Of a DNA stretch of 64,000 nucleotides, positions 27,809 to 36,733 are shown piece after piece. The notes under the pieces were generated by a model that had not been told where the DNA came from, made no database searches, and was given only the letters and a program-made list of their open reading frames with translations. The stretch is from Brumimicrobium sp. GTDB lineage: Bacteria > Bacteroidota > Bacteroidia > Flavobacteriales_D > Crocinitomicaceae. The first letter of the stretch is position 1, and every line of letters begins with the position of its first letter. The stretch lies in contig JAMLGZ010000001.1 in NCBI GenBank assembly GCA_023957385.1, forward strand, positions 978,923-1,042,922. Direction: 5' to 3'. Position numbers and translations under genes: made by a program.

Positions 27809-28396
27809 TTAATCCATTTCTATGATTAGAATCCCTAACTGACTATTTAGTCCCATTATTGGAGTAGCAGCAAAAAGGGAACTATCCTCATCTAAAAATG
27901 TCATAGGACCTTTTGCCTCTAATAATTCTGTTATTTCAAAAGGGCTTCCTTCATCTTTTTTATTAGTGCTTAGTATTACATTATCTGTAGAATCTACTAA
28001 AATTGCTCGCTGAATATTCATATCTTTTAATGATTGAATAAAATATTGATCAATTTGATTTTTATTTTCGGCAATCATTTCACTTCTAACTGCAAAACCT
28101 AGGGATGCTACTAATTTTTTAGCTTCTAAATTCTTAAAATCATTTATTTCTGATTGATGTTGATTCTTTAGATTCTGAATTACATGCTCATGTTGCTCTT
28201 TAATTGATTTAATAGCTTTGTCATAGCGACGAGTAGTCAAACTGTTTTGAATAGAACCCCAAAATATGGCGATAATGAACAAAGAAAGTAAGATTAAGCT
28301 TATAATATTTCTTTTCCAAAAAGGTATTTGTACAATTGTGTCTGTATTTTCTATTGTATTTATTTCTTCTTTTTGTGTTGACTCTTCATTCTTCAT
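27809..28396 (-). CDS. Single-pass membrane protein with coiled coil and sensor-like domain
   Basis: A 195-residue protein that I cannot name. An acidic N-terminus is followed by one hydrophobic helix (about 31-47), a coiled coil (about 55-95, IKSIKEQHEHVIQNLKNQHQ) and a C-terminal domain (about 95-195) with NIQRAILVDSTDNVILSTNK and a final strand QLGILIIEMD, which look like a PAS/CHASE-type fold. No output domain is present. It follows the META lipoprotein gene by 11 bases and is probably cotranscribed. Confidence 0.65.
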   Translation of the reverse strand: MKNEESTQKEEINTIENTDTIVQIPFWKRNIISLILLSLFIIAIFWGSIQNSLTTRRYDKAIKSIKEQHEHVIQNLKNQHQSEINDFKNLEAKKLVASLGFAVRSEMIAENKNQIDQYFIQSLKDMNIQRAILVDSTDNVILSTNKKDEGSPFEITELLEAKGPMTFLDEDSSLFAATPIMGLNSQLGILIIEMD

Positions 28397-28407
28397 AAGT
28401 GTATAGT

Positions 28408-29166
28408 TTAATCTATTTTTTTAAGTAATAATTTGCCTTTCTCTGATGTTAAGTAAAGATGCGTCTCTTCCAATTTGTAGGTAAGAGGTGACCTTAATAT
28501 TTCTAAGATATCTTCTTCAATTTGAGAAGCTTCACCACAATACATTCGTGTTGAAACTAGAGATTGAATATTCATTAATTGATACCCAAAAGTTAAATTT
28601 CCATTTACTTGATTGCATCCTGCAAATCCGCTTATTTTTCTTTCAGTTAAATCAATTTCAAAATGGGGGAGTTCATCGGGAAATAAATCTGGAGTTAATA
28701 TTTTGTCGTTAATTCCATAAAGAACCCAAATATCATGTAATTGAGGGCTACCTCTATATATACCGCAACCCACATAATTATTTGTCTCTTTTTCTGCTAT
28801 TTTTTCAAATTTAATTTCAGTTATAACTCCAATTTTATTGCATTCTTCTTTCTTGATATTAACTTCTATGTAGTATGTTTTATCTTTTGCAGAAATTTGA
28901 ATATTTCCTTGATTGTCTATTTTAGTTTTTGTATCCCCTATGAAATGAATTGCTTTTTTACTGTCTGTAAAGATGATATGGTCATTAAATTGTATAGATA
29001 AGTTCCATGATTTATCATTAGGGGAGGCATAGAAATCTAAAGAATTGATAATAGGATGTTCTATACTGGTTTCTTCTTTATTATTTTTTTCTATTTTTTT
29101 TGAATTCCCACATCCTGAAACTATAAGTAACGTTAAGAGGAGAAATATAGAAAAAATTAATTTCAT
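28408..29166 (-). CDS. Lipoprotein with C-terminal META/HslJ domain
   Basis: A 252-residue predicted lipoprotein: signal peptide with lipobox LIVSGC, lipidated Cys19, then a Lys/Glu/Asn-rich linker. The middle has NYVGCGIYRGSP, a short motif often found in META-containing lipoproteins. The C-terminal ~100 residues match META (DUF306): LHDIWVLYGI, KISGFAGCNQVNGNLTFG and TRMYCGEASQIEEDILEIL. META proteins are envelope lipoproteins linked in a few cases to stress or drug tolerance; the role here is unknown. Confidence 0.8.
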   Translation of the reverse strand: MKLIFSIFLLLTLLIVSGCGNSKKIEKNNKEETSIEHPIINSLDFYASPNDKSWNLSIQFNDHIIFTDSKKAIHFIGDTKTKIDNQGNIQISAKDKTYYIEVNIKKEECNKIGVITEIKFEKIAEKETNNYVGCGIYRGSPQLHDIWVLYGINDKILTPDLFPDELPHFEIDLTERKISGFAGCNQVNGNLTFGYQLMNIQSLVSTRMYCGEASQIEEDILEILRSPLTYKLEETHLYLTSEKGKLLLKKID

Positions 29167-29236
29167 GTTTTTTTATGCTAATATAATTGATTTTATACTT
29201 TAATGGGTAATAGGTTTAATTTATTTTTAAATTGAT

Positions 29237-29560
29237 TTAATCTGTTTCAGGGGCTAACCTTAATATGATACCATCGATATTCTCATTTATTTTGATTTGG
29301 CATCCCAATCGGCTATTATTTTTTACAAAGAAGGCTTGGTCTAACATATCTAATTCAGCTTCACTTTGTATATCTAATTTATGTTCTGATTCTAGGTAAC
29401 ATTGACAAGTAGCACACATAGCCATTCCTCCACATCTCCCTTCTACGGGCAATTCATATATTTTACAAAGTTCCATGATATTTAAATTCATATCTGTTGG
29501 AGCTTGTAATGTATGTTTTTCACCATCTCTATCAATTATATATACTGTAATATTTTCCAT
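29237..29560 (-). CDS. 2Fe-2S ferredoxin (adrenodoxin type)
   Basis: A 107-residue soluble electron carrier. Cluster ligands follow the C-x5-C-x2-C...C pattern: Cys43, Cys49, Cys52 (GRCGGMAMCATC) and Cys87 (RLGCQIKI). The overall plan matches the ISC-type/adrenodoxin family. No isc genes are beside it, so its redox partner is not evident. A TAGCTTTG -7-like box (29581-29574, minus) lies just before it, and the left end of the insertion sequence starts 50 bases upstream of its ATG. Confidence 0.9.
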   Translation of the reverse strand: MENITVYIIDRDGEKHTLQAPTDMNLNIMELCKIYELPVEGRCGGMAMCATCQCYLESEHKLDIQSEAELDMLDQAFFVKNNSRLGCQIKINENIDGIILRLAPETD

Positions 29561-29609
29561 TTTCTATTTTTTACAAAGCTACTTATTTTTTATACAAATT
29601 GGTGCATAA

Positions 29610-29629
29610 AAAAAGGGGCTGTCTCAAAA
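29610..29629 (+). repeat. Left terminal inverted repeat of the IS
   Basis: AAAAAGGGGCTGTCTCAAAA, an exact inverted copy of 31391-31410. The outermost A run merges with flanking A residues, so the precise end may be one or more bases further in, at the GGGG. Confidence 0.85.
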
Positions 29630-29640
29630 AGGCAGCCTCT
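29615..29640 (-). terminator. Terminator hairpin in the left IS end
   Basis: On the minus strand GAGGCTGCC and GACAGCCCC pair around TTTTT(GA), followed by a run of T into the flanking DNA. It lies just downstream of the transposase stop and uses the terminal repeat as one arm. Confidence 0.7.
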
Positions 29641-29652
29641 TTTTTATTATTT

Positions 29653-31299
29653 TCAAGCAGCCAGCTTTGGATTAGTTGTTCCAGCATGGTTGATTTTATG
29701 ATTTTGGGTAAAAATTAGAACAACGAGATTGATTTTTAACAAATCAGCTGATTTTTGACTGTTTTTGGGCGTAATTTTCCCTTTCTTATACATTTTTCCA
29801 ATGTTGAAGGCAATAGCGAAGATAGCAAAATCCATCGTTATCAAATCTTTACCAAAATGTCGAAAGCGGTAGTACTGTTTGTTGGATTTCCCTTGTCCAA
29901 ACACCGACTCAGGTTCTATTGGACGCTTACTTCTGTGATAAAGCCCCTCTTCGGAGGTCAAAAGTTGCCGGACCCGTTCTTTGTGGCGATTCAAGTTATG
30001 ATTAATTTCAATTCGGCGATTAGCTTTTGCTTTGTAGCACAAGCATTTAAGAGGACAACCTTTACAGTTTTTTGCCTCATAATAACTTACTTTCGAGATA
30101 AAACCACTGTCCGATTTGCGACTTCCTTCTCCTGTTTTTTCCATGTGTTGCCCCATTGGACACACAAAATAATCTTTTTGAGAGTTGTAAAATAAATTTT
30201 GGGCAATAAACGCGTTGTTTTTGAACGCTTTTTTCTGTTCTTTATGAAAATAGGGAAACTTGACAAACGGATCGATGTCATTGAGTTCCATAAAATCATA
30301 ATTTTCTTCGCTTCCGTAACCTGAATCGGCAACTGCCTTGTTCAATACTGTATCAAAATTTGCACTGAAACGCTCTCTGAAACCAGTTACAAAGGGTTTG
30401 AATGTTAAAAAATCGGTCGGATTGGAGAAAAAATCGAAGTGGCTGATAAATTGATTTTCAGTACCAATTTGCAGATTGTAAGCGGGTTTGAGCTGCCCGT
30501 TCTGCATGTGGTCGTCTTTCAGGCGCATAAAAGTAGCATCGGGGTCGGTTTTGCTGTAAGAATTGCGATTGCCGAGTGTTTCAAGGTGTTTTTCATATTC
30601 CTCCAATTTTAGCAAATACTTGTTTTCCAGTGTTTTTATCTCTTTCTGTTCTGCTTTGCTACGGTTTTCGCGATTGATCTCTGCTATGCGTTTTTTTAGT
30701 TCCTCGCTGTTGATGGGAGTGGGCGGCTCATCATCTGGACGGTTATCCTGCATAATACCTTCTTCGATATATTTCAGCACTTGATGGATTTTTGCTTCGA
30801 GTTTTGCCTTGTTTCTTTCCACCGTTTTGCGCCAGACAAAAGTATAGCGATTGGCACGCGATTCCAGTTTTGTGCCGTCAATGTAAGCTATATCCAAGCT
30901 CAAATAACCCATTTCCACCAGCATCGTAACAGTCTGTGTAAATATCTCATTGATAGTGTCTTTCAAATGTTTTGAACGAAAACGGTTGACGGTGTTGTGG
31001 TCGGGTTCAAGTCCGCCCGCAAGCCACATAAAAGTGATTCTGTCTTTTACAGCGTCCTCTATTTTGCGGCAAGAATAGATATTGCTCAAATAGGCAAAAA
31101 TTACTATTTTGAGCATTACCCGAGGCGGATAGGAACTTGTCCCGCCACCCTTATAAGTATCAATAACCTTACTAATATCCAGATTATCGACTATCTGATT
31201 GACAAGTCGAACAGGAGAATCCTGCGAAATTTTGCTATCCAGACTTACAGGAAACAGAGTTGCCTGCCCTTGACTATACGCTTTGAAAATTGGTTTCAT
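29653..31299 (-). CDS. IS1182 family transposase
   Basis: A 548-residue DDE transposase. The N-terminal DUF772 domain (about 40-115) has YPPRVMLKIVIFAYLSNIYS and GLEPDHNTVNRFR. The catalytic domain includes LDIAYIDGTKLESRANRYTF (first Asp) and AVADSGYGSEENYDFM (second Asp). A C-terminal DDE_Tnp_1_6 segment has the Cys cluster CKGCPLKCLCYKAK and ends with PIEPESVFGQGK supplying the Glu. The frame is uninterrupted, so the element may still be active. The base composition is somewhat richer in G+C than the neighbours. Confidence 0.93.
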   Translation of the reverse strand: MKPIFKAYSQGQATLFPVSLDSKISQDSPVRLVNQIVDNLDISKVIDTYKGGGTSSYPPRVMLKIVIFAYLSNIYSCRKIEDAVKDRITFMWLAGGLEPDHNTVNRFRSKHLKDTINEIFTQTVTMLVEMGYLSLDIAYIDGTKLESRANRYTFVWRKTVERNKAKLEAKIHQVLKYIEEGIMQDNRPDDEPPTPINSEELKKRIAEINRENRSKAEQKEIKTLENKYLLKLEEYEKHLETLGNRNSYSKTDPDATFMRLKDDHMQNGQLKPAYNLQIGTENQFISHFDFFSNPTDFLTFKPFVTGFRERFSANFDTVLNKAVADSGYGSEENYDFMELNDIDPFVKFPYFHKEQKKAFKNNAFIAQNLFYNSQKDYFVCPMGQHMEKTGEGSRKSDSGFISKVSYYEAKNCKGCPLKCLCYKAKANRRIEINHNLNRHKERVRQLLTSEEGLYHRSKRPIEPESVFGQGKSNKQYYRFRHFGKDLITMDFAIFAIAFNIGKMYKKGKITPKNSQKSADLLKINLVVLIFTQNHKINHAGTTNPKLAA

Positions 31300-31326
31300 A
31301 TGAGTTATGTCTTTGATTATCAGGTG

Positions 31327-31357
31327 CTAAGATACAAATTTATTCTCAAATTACCAA
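31327..31357 (-). promoter_or_regulatory. Transposase promoter
   Basis: Minus strand: TTG (31357-31355), 20 bases, TATCTTAG (31334-31327), one mismatch from TAnnTTTG. It lies inside the IS, between its end hairpin and the transposase start. Confidence 0.5.
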
Positions 31358-31367
31358 ATGTTTTGAC

Positions 31368-31402
31368 AAAAAAAAGCTGCCTCAAAATACTTTTGAGACA
31401 GC
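31368..31402 (-). terminator. Terminator hairpin in the right IS end, after gldN
   Basis: On the minus strand GCTGTCTCAAAA and TTTTGAGGCAGC (one mismatch) pair around GTA and are followed by eight T. It would stop transcripts arriving from gldN before they reach the transposase gene. Confidence 0.8.
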
Positions 31403-31410
31403 CCCTTTTT
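31391..31410 (-). repeat. Right terminal inverted repeat of the IS
   Basis: TTTTGAGACAGCCCCTTTTT, the exact inverse of the left repeat. Its inner half is one arm of the terminator hairpin described at 31368. Confidence 0.85.
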
Positions 31411-31426
31411 AGTATTTAAGTTGAGA

Positions 31427-32434
31427 TTAGTATTCCCAAACATCGTGTTCGATAATTCTAATCTTTTCTGTAATCTTTTGTGATTCCATTAAGGCATCTA
31501 CTCCCACTCTGTATTTATCGATATTTCGGTCATAGACATTATCTTCTTTATAAATAAAGGAGCTGAATCTTCGTTTCATGAAATAGTCATCGAAACTCAT
31601 CCATCTTGCACCGTTATCTTCATTGTACACGAAGTAGTTGTTAAATACATAACGACAATCTGTTGGGAAGTATAACCAAAACATAGTCCATGTTCCATTT
31701 ATAGTTCCATTCTCGTCTTTATCATATCTAACAGGAGCAATACCTAAGATTCTAACATCTAATACAGAGCGTTGTTTATCAAAGAACCAATCTTCTTTTA
31801 AACGATATTGTACGATATCAGAAGAAGTAAACCAGAGAGTATCTCTTGGAGGGTACACAGGTACGCCATTTACATCTAAAGAGTCTTCACCGTATTGATC
31901 TTGCAACGCATCTATAGGAATTGGTCCTAACTTCGCTAAATAGAATAAAAGGTTGTATCTATAAATAGAGTCTGTTTTATAATTTTTGCCTGGTTCTGGT
32001 AAAATTGGATATTTAAATTGGTCACCATCTCTAACGGAAGTTCTTACAGGATTATAATCTGAATAAACTGTTAAATCTCCAGCTAAGATATGTTGACGCA
32101 TAATAGTCCACAAACTCCATCTGTTTTCATTTCTTACCCAATCTACTTCTCCTGTAATAGGGTCTGGGTTAGAAAATTCATCTAATGGATAGTATAGAGG
32201 TCTATTTATTTTCTCACGAAGGTCAATTGCTCTCCAAATACGTTTACTCCAGATAACATCAGCTTCACGAACTGATTGATACGGGATTAATCGTTTTGTT
32301 GGGATATTAGCCTTTAGGTAAACTCCATTAATAACGCCAGTTTCTGTACGACTATTTATTGGTCCACCATTGATTTCTTGTGCGTTCACATTTAACGCTA
32401 AAATCAAAATACTATAAAACAATATCTTCTTCAT
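31427..32434 (-). CDS. gldN: Type IX secretion/gliding protein GldN (PorN)
   Basis: Periplasmic component that with GldK forms rings at the outer membrane in the type IX secretion system. It has 335 residues with a signal peptide (1-18, ending NAQ). The conserved middle includes DVIWSKRIWRAIDLREKIN and YYPLDE, and the C-terminal part has MFWLYFPTDCRYVFNNYFVY (in part) and DDYFMKRRFSSFIYKE. It is last in porP-gldK-gldL-gldM-gldN. No gldO paralogue follows; an IS element occupies that place. Confidence 0.93.
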   Translation of the reverse strand: MKKILFYSILILALNVNAQEINGGPINSRTETGVINGVYLKANIPTKRLIPYQSVREADVIWSKRIWRAIDLREKINRPLYYPLDEFSNPDPITGEVDWVRNENRWSLWTIMRQHILAGDLTVYSDYNPVRTSVRDGDQFKYPILPEPGKNYKTDSIYRYNLLFYLAKLGPIPIDALQDQYGEDSLDVNGVPVYPPRDTLWFTSSDIVQYRLKEDWFFDKQRSVLDVRILGIAPVRYDKDENGTINGTWTMFWLYFPTDCRYVFNNYFVYNEDNGARWMSFDDYFMKRRFSSFIYKEDNVYDRNIDKYRVGVDALMESQKITEKIRIIEHDVWEY

Positions 32435-32453
32435 GATTTGAGTTTTAATTATC

Positions 32454-34154
32454 TTATTTTACTTTATATACTCCTGCTTGTCGTTTTTGAGTACCACCTG
32501 GTTCTCTATATGTTACGGATACAGACACCATTGCACCTTTTTGAGCATTTGATATAAGTCTTAAAGCTTCTCCACTTAGTGCAGAACCAGTACCTTGTAT
32601 TGGTTTAGGAGCACCACTTACTGACATTTCCCAGTTTACAACAGAAAACGTTGCGTCCAATGGAATTTCAGGTGGATAACCAGCGAATAATCTATTTGCA
32701 GCTCTCAGTTCTGCAGAAGTAGCAGACTCACCACTAGCAATTCTACCTAAAGAGATAGAAGGCTTAGGTAAGTTTTGTACTCTAAATTTAAATCCTCCTA
32801 AACTAGTAGAAGTACCATCTTGTGCTACACCTGATATATTGATAGTTGCCTCTCTACCTGATCCAGGTTTTGCTATATAACCTTTAGCTCCTTTTGAAAT
32901 AGTTACGTTTCCACCTCCTGAAAGGCTGAAGCTAGGGTATCCTGATGCAGCTCCTTCCACTTTATTGTCGTATCCTCTATATAACACGTTCATTTCTGGT
33001 AAGGACACTGTTCCTTGAGGTTTTCCAACGGTATAATTAAAAGACCATGGTTTCCAAGTGATTTCTCCTTTCTCACGAACACCAATAACTCCAGTTGCTC
33101 TGTAATCTCCAGGAGTTCTACCATCTAAACTTATTGCTCCAGAAGTTTCTTTCCAATTACCTGGAGTAGAATCGTTCACTCCATATCTAATTTTAGAAAT
33201 TTCAGTAGAGTCATAAGCTGCAATCATTACGCGTAATTGTAAAGAGTCTCCTGCATTAATATACCCCGTTCTAGCAAAAGCCAAAGGTTCAATCTTATTA
33301 AAGTTAAATGTAGGGGCATCAACTTTTGATAAGAAATAACCAGCCGCTCTGTTTTCTGCATTCAAGACATCTAATTTAATAGAAGTCAGAATAGCAGCAG
33401 CAGCAACGATTGGAGAGTGATTGAACATAGCAGCACTCCATGGTAATTTAGCTGTTTCTCCTCCATCGGCAACTTCTACCATTGCAGGTATAGTTAATGA
33501 TCTATAAAATTGTGCGATAGTTGATGTGTCATCTGGATTAGCAGTTCTTAATGCTTCAGATAATCCACTTAAATCAGCAGGCGGAGTGAAGCTATAATTC
33601 TTTCCATTAAATGGATATGTTGCCATCAAGATAGCTATATCATCTCTATATTTATGAATAGAATCTCTAATAGCCATACCTCTAGCATTTGGTTTATTAG
33701 CTTCAGAGCCAACGAAAATATGTGTTGGTATATCAAAGTTATCCATTTGCTGAATTTGTAATAAAGACTTTAGTTCAACTATTCTTCCATTCTCATCTCT
33801 TTCTGCAACCCAATCTTGCCCTTCTGCAGTTTGGATCATAAAATTAGATTCTCCTAGGATATGACTAGTTAAACTTTTAGTTCTTTTATTAAGAATATCA
33901 GCTTTACCTTGCCAAAAATCAATAGATTTCATGTCACCTTTCGTTGCTTTTAAAGCGGCTCTTTTGCTATCAAATGTTCCGTAAATATTTACAGTTGACC
34001 CATCGATTACTAAACCACTATCATGCAACTTTCCGTTTAAGGTAACGAATGCAGCTACAACTTGTTTTGATACGTTCAATGCTAATAGTGCAGTTAACAC
34101 TAAGTACATCATCCCGATCATCTTCTGTCTTGGGGTTTCTTTTCCTCCAGCCAT
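32454..34154 (-). CDS. gldM: Type IX secretion motor protein GldM (PorM)
   Basis: Inner-membrane/periplasmic shaft of the proton-driven motor that powers type IX secretion and gliding. It has 566 residues with one N-terminal helix (about 12-30). Arg9 in KETPRQKMIGMMYLVLTALL is the residue implicated in the GldLM motor. The long periplasmic part holds helical D1 and beta domains D2-D4, with GTVSLPEMNVLYRGYDN opening D3. It lies 48 bases after gldL. Confidence 0.95.
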   Translation of the reverse strand: MAGGKETPRQKMIGMMYLVLTALLALNVSKQVVAAFVTLNGKLHDSGLVIDGSTVNIYGTFDSKRAALKATKGDMKSIDFWQGKADILNKRTKSLTSHILGESNFMIQTAEGQDWVAERDENGRIVELKSLLQIQQMDNFDIPTHIFVGSEANKPNARGMAIRDSIHKYRDDIAILMATYPFNGKNYSFTPPADLSGLSEALRTANPDDTSTIAQFYRSLTIPAMVEVADGGETAKLPWSAAMFNHSPIVAAAAILTSIKLDVLNAENRAAGYFLSKVDAPTFNFNKIEPLAFARTGYINAGDSLQLRVMIAAYDSTEISKIRYGVNDSTPGNWKETSGAISLDGRTPGDYRATGVIGVREKGEITWKPWSFNYTVGKPQGTVSLPEMNVLYRGYDNKVEGAASGYPSFSLSGGGNVTISKGAKGYIAKPGSGREATINISGVAQDGTSTSLGGFKFRVQNLPKPSISLGRIASGESATSAELRAANRLFAGYPPEIPLDATFSVVNWEMSVSGAPKPIQGTGSALSGEALRLISNAQKGAMVSVSVTYREPGGTQKRQAGVYKVK

Positions 34155-34202
34155 TTTATTTACTTATTAAGATTCTTAATTTATAATATTAAAATATGGC
34201 TT

Positions 34203-35015
34203 TTACCCATTACTTCTCATGGCTTTTAACATGTTGCCATAGACATTGTTTAAATCTGTTAAGTTCTTAGATAACATTGACATGTTTTCTTTATATAATC
34301 TAGTATCCTCAACAGATGCTGCTAAATTCTCCATCATGTTAGTAACTTGACCTTGGAATTTTTCAGTAGCTTCCAAATGAGCAGAAGAACCTTTTAGTTG
34401 TAATTCATATACATTGTTTAATGCTGCAAGATTTTTAGAAACCTTTTGCATTTGCTCTCCGAATGATTGACCTTCTTCTTGAGAAGATGTCATTCCTGAT
34501 ATAGCTACAGAAGCTCTTTCGTATGACTCAGATAATTGAGCAACTTTATCAGAAGCTGCTTGTAAACTATTAACATAAGAATCAGTTGCAGCAGCAGCAG
34601 TTGTTACTCCTTTTAATTGAGCTGCATTTTCTCCTAATGTTCTCATACCATCACCTAATCTTTCGATTAAAGCGCTGTCAATTTTTGCTTCTTCAAGCAT
34701 TTTATCTAATTCTCCAGAAATTCCAGTTCCTCTTCCACCTCTTCCTTTAGAACCTGATAATTCTGATGGATCAAAATTTTCATCATTGCTTAATGCTAAT
34801 TCTGGATAAACTAATTCCCAATTTGGTTCTTCGTGAATTGGTTCAAACGCAGAGAATGCGAAGATAATAGCCTCTGTACCGAGTCCTATCATAAGCATTA
34901 ATCCCGCACCTGGATAGTGTTGTATTTTAAATAATGCTCCGATAATTACTACAGATGCTCCTAGACCATACAATTTGGCCATAAACTTTTTCCATGCTTT
35001 ACTTCCTGGCTTCAT
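34203..35015 (-). CDS. gldL: Type IX secretion motor protein GldL (PorL)
   Basis: Inner-membrane stator-like partner of GldM. Two N-terminal helices (about 14-30 and 37-58) carry the family core KLYGLGASVVIIGALFKIQH and LMIGLGTEAIIFAFSAFEPI. Glu48 in the second helix matches the membrane glutamate proposed in the proton path. The cytoplasmic domain (about 85-270) is helical and Ala/Ser/Gln-rich with repeated LxxLNxVY motifs. At 270 residues it is longer than many GldL proteins. Confidence 0.95.
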   Translation of the reverse strand: MKPGSKAWKKFMAKLYGLGASVVIIGALFKIQHYPGAGLMLMIGLGTEAIIFAFSAFEPIHEEPNWELVYPELALSNDENFDPSELSGSKGRGGRGTGISGELDKMLEEAKIDSALIERLGDGMRTLGENAAQLKGVTTAAAATDSYVNSLQAASDKVAQLSESYERASVAISGMTSSQEEGQSFGEQMQKVSKNLAALNNVYELQLKGSSAHLEATEKFQGQVTNMMENLAASVEDTRLYKENMSMLSKNLTDLNNVYGNMLKAMRSNG

Positions 35016-35081
35016 AGATTTATTTTTTTAAGGTTTAACGATTTATTTATTTGTTTTATTTGTTCCGAATTTATTACTGTT

Positions 35082-36629
35082 TTATCTTAACTGAAGATCT
35101 TGTTTCAATTCCTCACCTCCTTCTTTACTGAAGTTTCTTCCTCCTCGTCCAAGATGTTCTGCTACAGATCTAGTTCCTACATAAGACTTTGAAGAGTCTT
35201 GGTATTCGTATGTTCTAGATGAATTCTGTAAATAGAATCCTATATCTTTCCATGAACCACCACGGATAACCTTTCTTTTCATTGATGGTGGATCCCAGTC
35301 CATTGCATTGTATCTGTATTCTGGATTTAAATCATGAGTGAATTCATAGTTAGATTCATCATAAGCTGTTTCACACCATTCAGCTACGTTTCCTGCCATA
35401 CAGTATAGACCCCAACCATTCGGGTTGTATGAGAACACTTTTACAGTATAGAAACCACCATCTTCAAAGTATCTTCCACGTAGTGGTTTAAAGTTACCTA
35501 AGAAACATCCTGATGCATTTCGAATATATGGACCTCCCCAAGGATATTGAGATAATTCAAGGTCACCTCTAGATGCTCTTTCCCATTCTGCCTCTGTTGG
35601 TAAACGGAAATCATGTACAAAAATTTCTCCTCGGCTAATTAACCAGTTATTCAACAATTGTGTTCTCCATACATTAAATGCTTTTGCCTGTACCCATGTT
35701 ATTCCAACTACAGGATAATTATCATAGGCAGGGTGCCAAAAGTACATGTTAGTCATTGGATCGTTGAATGAATAAGTGAAATCACGAACCCAACATAATG
35801 TATCAGGATAAACATTTACAGTTTCGTCAATGATGAAACGCTGTCTATTTTCATGTCCTCTAATAGCATTGTTTTGCCCTAATTTGTTTGGTTGACCCAT
35901 ATCTAAGTCTTGCCCTTGAGGCTCTTTTGTGAATGGGTGTTCAGGAGAACGCAAAGCTCTATGATCCTGGTCTAATTTACGACCTTGATTATCATATCCA
36001 TCCTGCTTAATATAGATTTTACCTCTTCTAGCTGCTTCAACTAAATCAATCCAATAATATTTGAAATTCAATTTACGAGTGTCTATTTCTTTTCTCTTAT
36101 AGAAACGTTGTACAGGTGGGTAATACATTTCTGATAATAGCGGAACCAATTCTGGGTCATTATATGAAAAAGATCTATCCCAATTTAAATTGAATTTCTC
36201 AATGTTTTCAAAACGATCGCTTGATTCGTAATCAGTCCACTCCATGATTCCTTCATCATAGTATTTATCCTGATAGTTAATGAATCTATCAGCTATCTCA
36301 TCTTCTTCCACGTTTAGATAGATAGTTCTTCTTGCAATGGAGTCTCTTACCCAATATACAAATTGTCTATATTCATTGTTCGTAATCTCTGTCTGATCCA
36401 TGTAGAATGCAGAAATAGAAACTGTTTTTGAAATAGTTTGGTGCATAAAAGGTACATCTTGGTCATTTTGTCCCATGGTATATGAACCAGCAGGGATATA
36501 AACCATACCTAGTGGAACCTCAGGATAATATGTCCTTCTTCCTAAAACACCTGTTAAATGTCCTGTTCTTGTGCTACAAGAAGCTAACATTAATGTGATA
36601 AATACAACAACAAATACTTTTTTCATCAT
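35082..36629 (-). CDS. gldK: Type IX secretion lipoprotein GldK (PorK)
   Basis: Outer-membrane lipoprotein that forms the periplasmic ring with GldN. The 515 residues start with a lipoprotein signal (lipobox LASC, Cys18 from the first of two Met codons). The FGE/sulfatase-modifying-factor fold is clear: VPLGMVYIPAGSYTMGQND, DQTEITNNEYRQFVYW, FRLPTEAEWERASRG and GNVAEWCETAYDES. Enzymatic function of the fold is not expected here. It lies first in the gldK-L-M-N run, downstream of porP. Confidence 0.95.
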   Translation of the reverse strand: MMKKVFVVVFITLMLASCSTRTGHLTGVLGRRTYYPEVPLGMVYIPAGSYTMGQNDQDVPFMHQTISKTVSISAFYMDQTEITNNEYRQFVYWVRDSIARRTIYLNVEEDEIADRFINYQDKYYDEGIMEWTDYESSDRFENIEKFNLNWDRSFSYNDPELVPLLSEMYYPPVQRFYKRKEIDTRKLNFKYYWIDLVEAARRGKIYIKQDGYDNQGRKLDQDHRALRSPEHPFTKEPQGQDLDMGQPNKLGQNNAIRGHENRQRFIIDETVNVYPDTLCWVRDFTYSFNDPMTNMYFWHPAYDNYPVVGITWVQAKAFNVWRTQLLNNWLISRGEIFVHDFRLPTEAEWERASRGDLELSQYPWGGPYIRNASGCFLGNFKPLRGRYFEDGGFYTVKVFSYNPNGWGLYCMAGNVAEWCETAYDESNYEFTHDLNPEYRYNAMDWDPPSMKRKVIRGGSWKDIGFYLQNSSRTYEYQDSSKSYVGTRSVAEHLGRGGRNFSKEGGEELKQDLQLR

Positions 36630-36733
36630 TTTATGTTTTTGCTTCCGTTGTGTTTTTTTCTAAAAAATAAACAACTTCGGAATCATTATAACGTCAAAGT
36701 TTCTTAAATGGTTACAAAAAATTAAAAAACAAA

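Larger units (their letters stand above)
29610..31410. mobile_element. IS1182-family insertion sequence
   Basis: A 1.8-kb element bounded by 20-bp perfect terminal inverted repeats (29610-29629 and 31391-31410; AAAAAGGGGCTGTCTCAAAA) around one apparently intact transposase gene. I see no convincing target-site duplication. It sits between the ferredoxin gene and gldN, 16 bases past the gldN stop. Both ends contain hairpins that act as terminators on the minus strand. Confidence 0.9.

Noticed and set aside
29590..31425. Target-site duplication around the IS
   Set aside because: The flanks (GCATAA and AGTATT) do not repeat; A and T runs at the ends are part of the inverted repeats and not a direct duplication.
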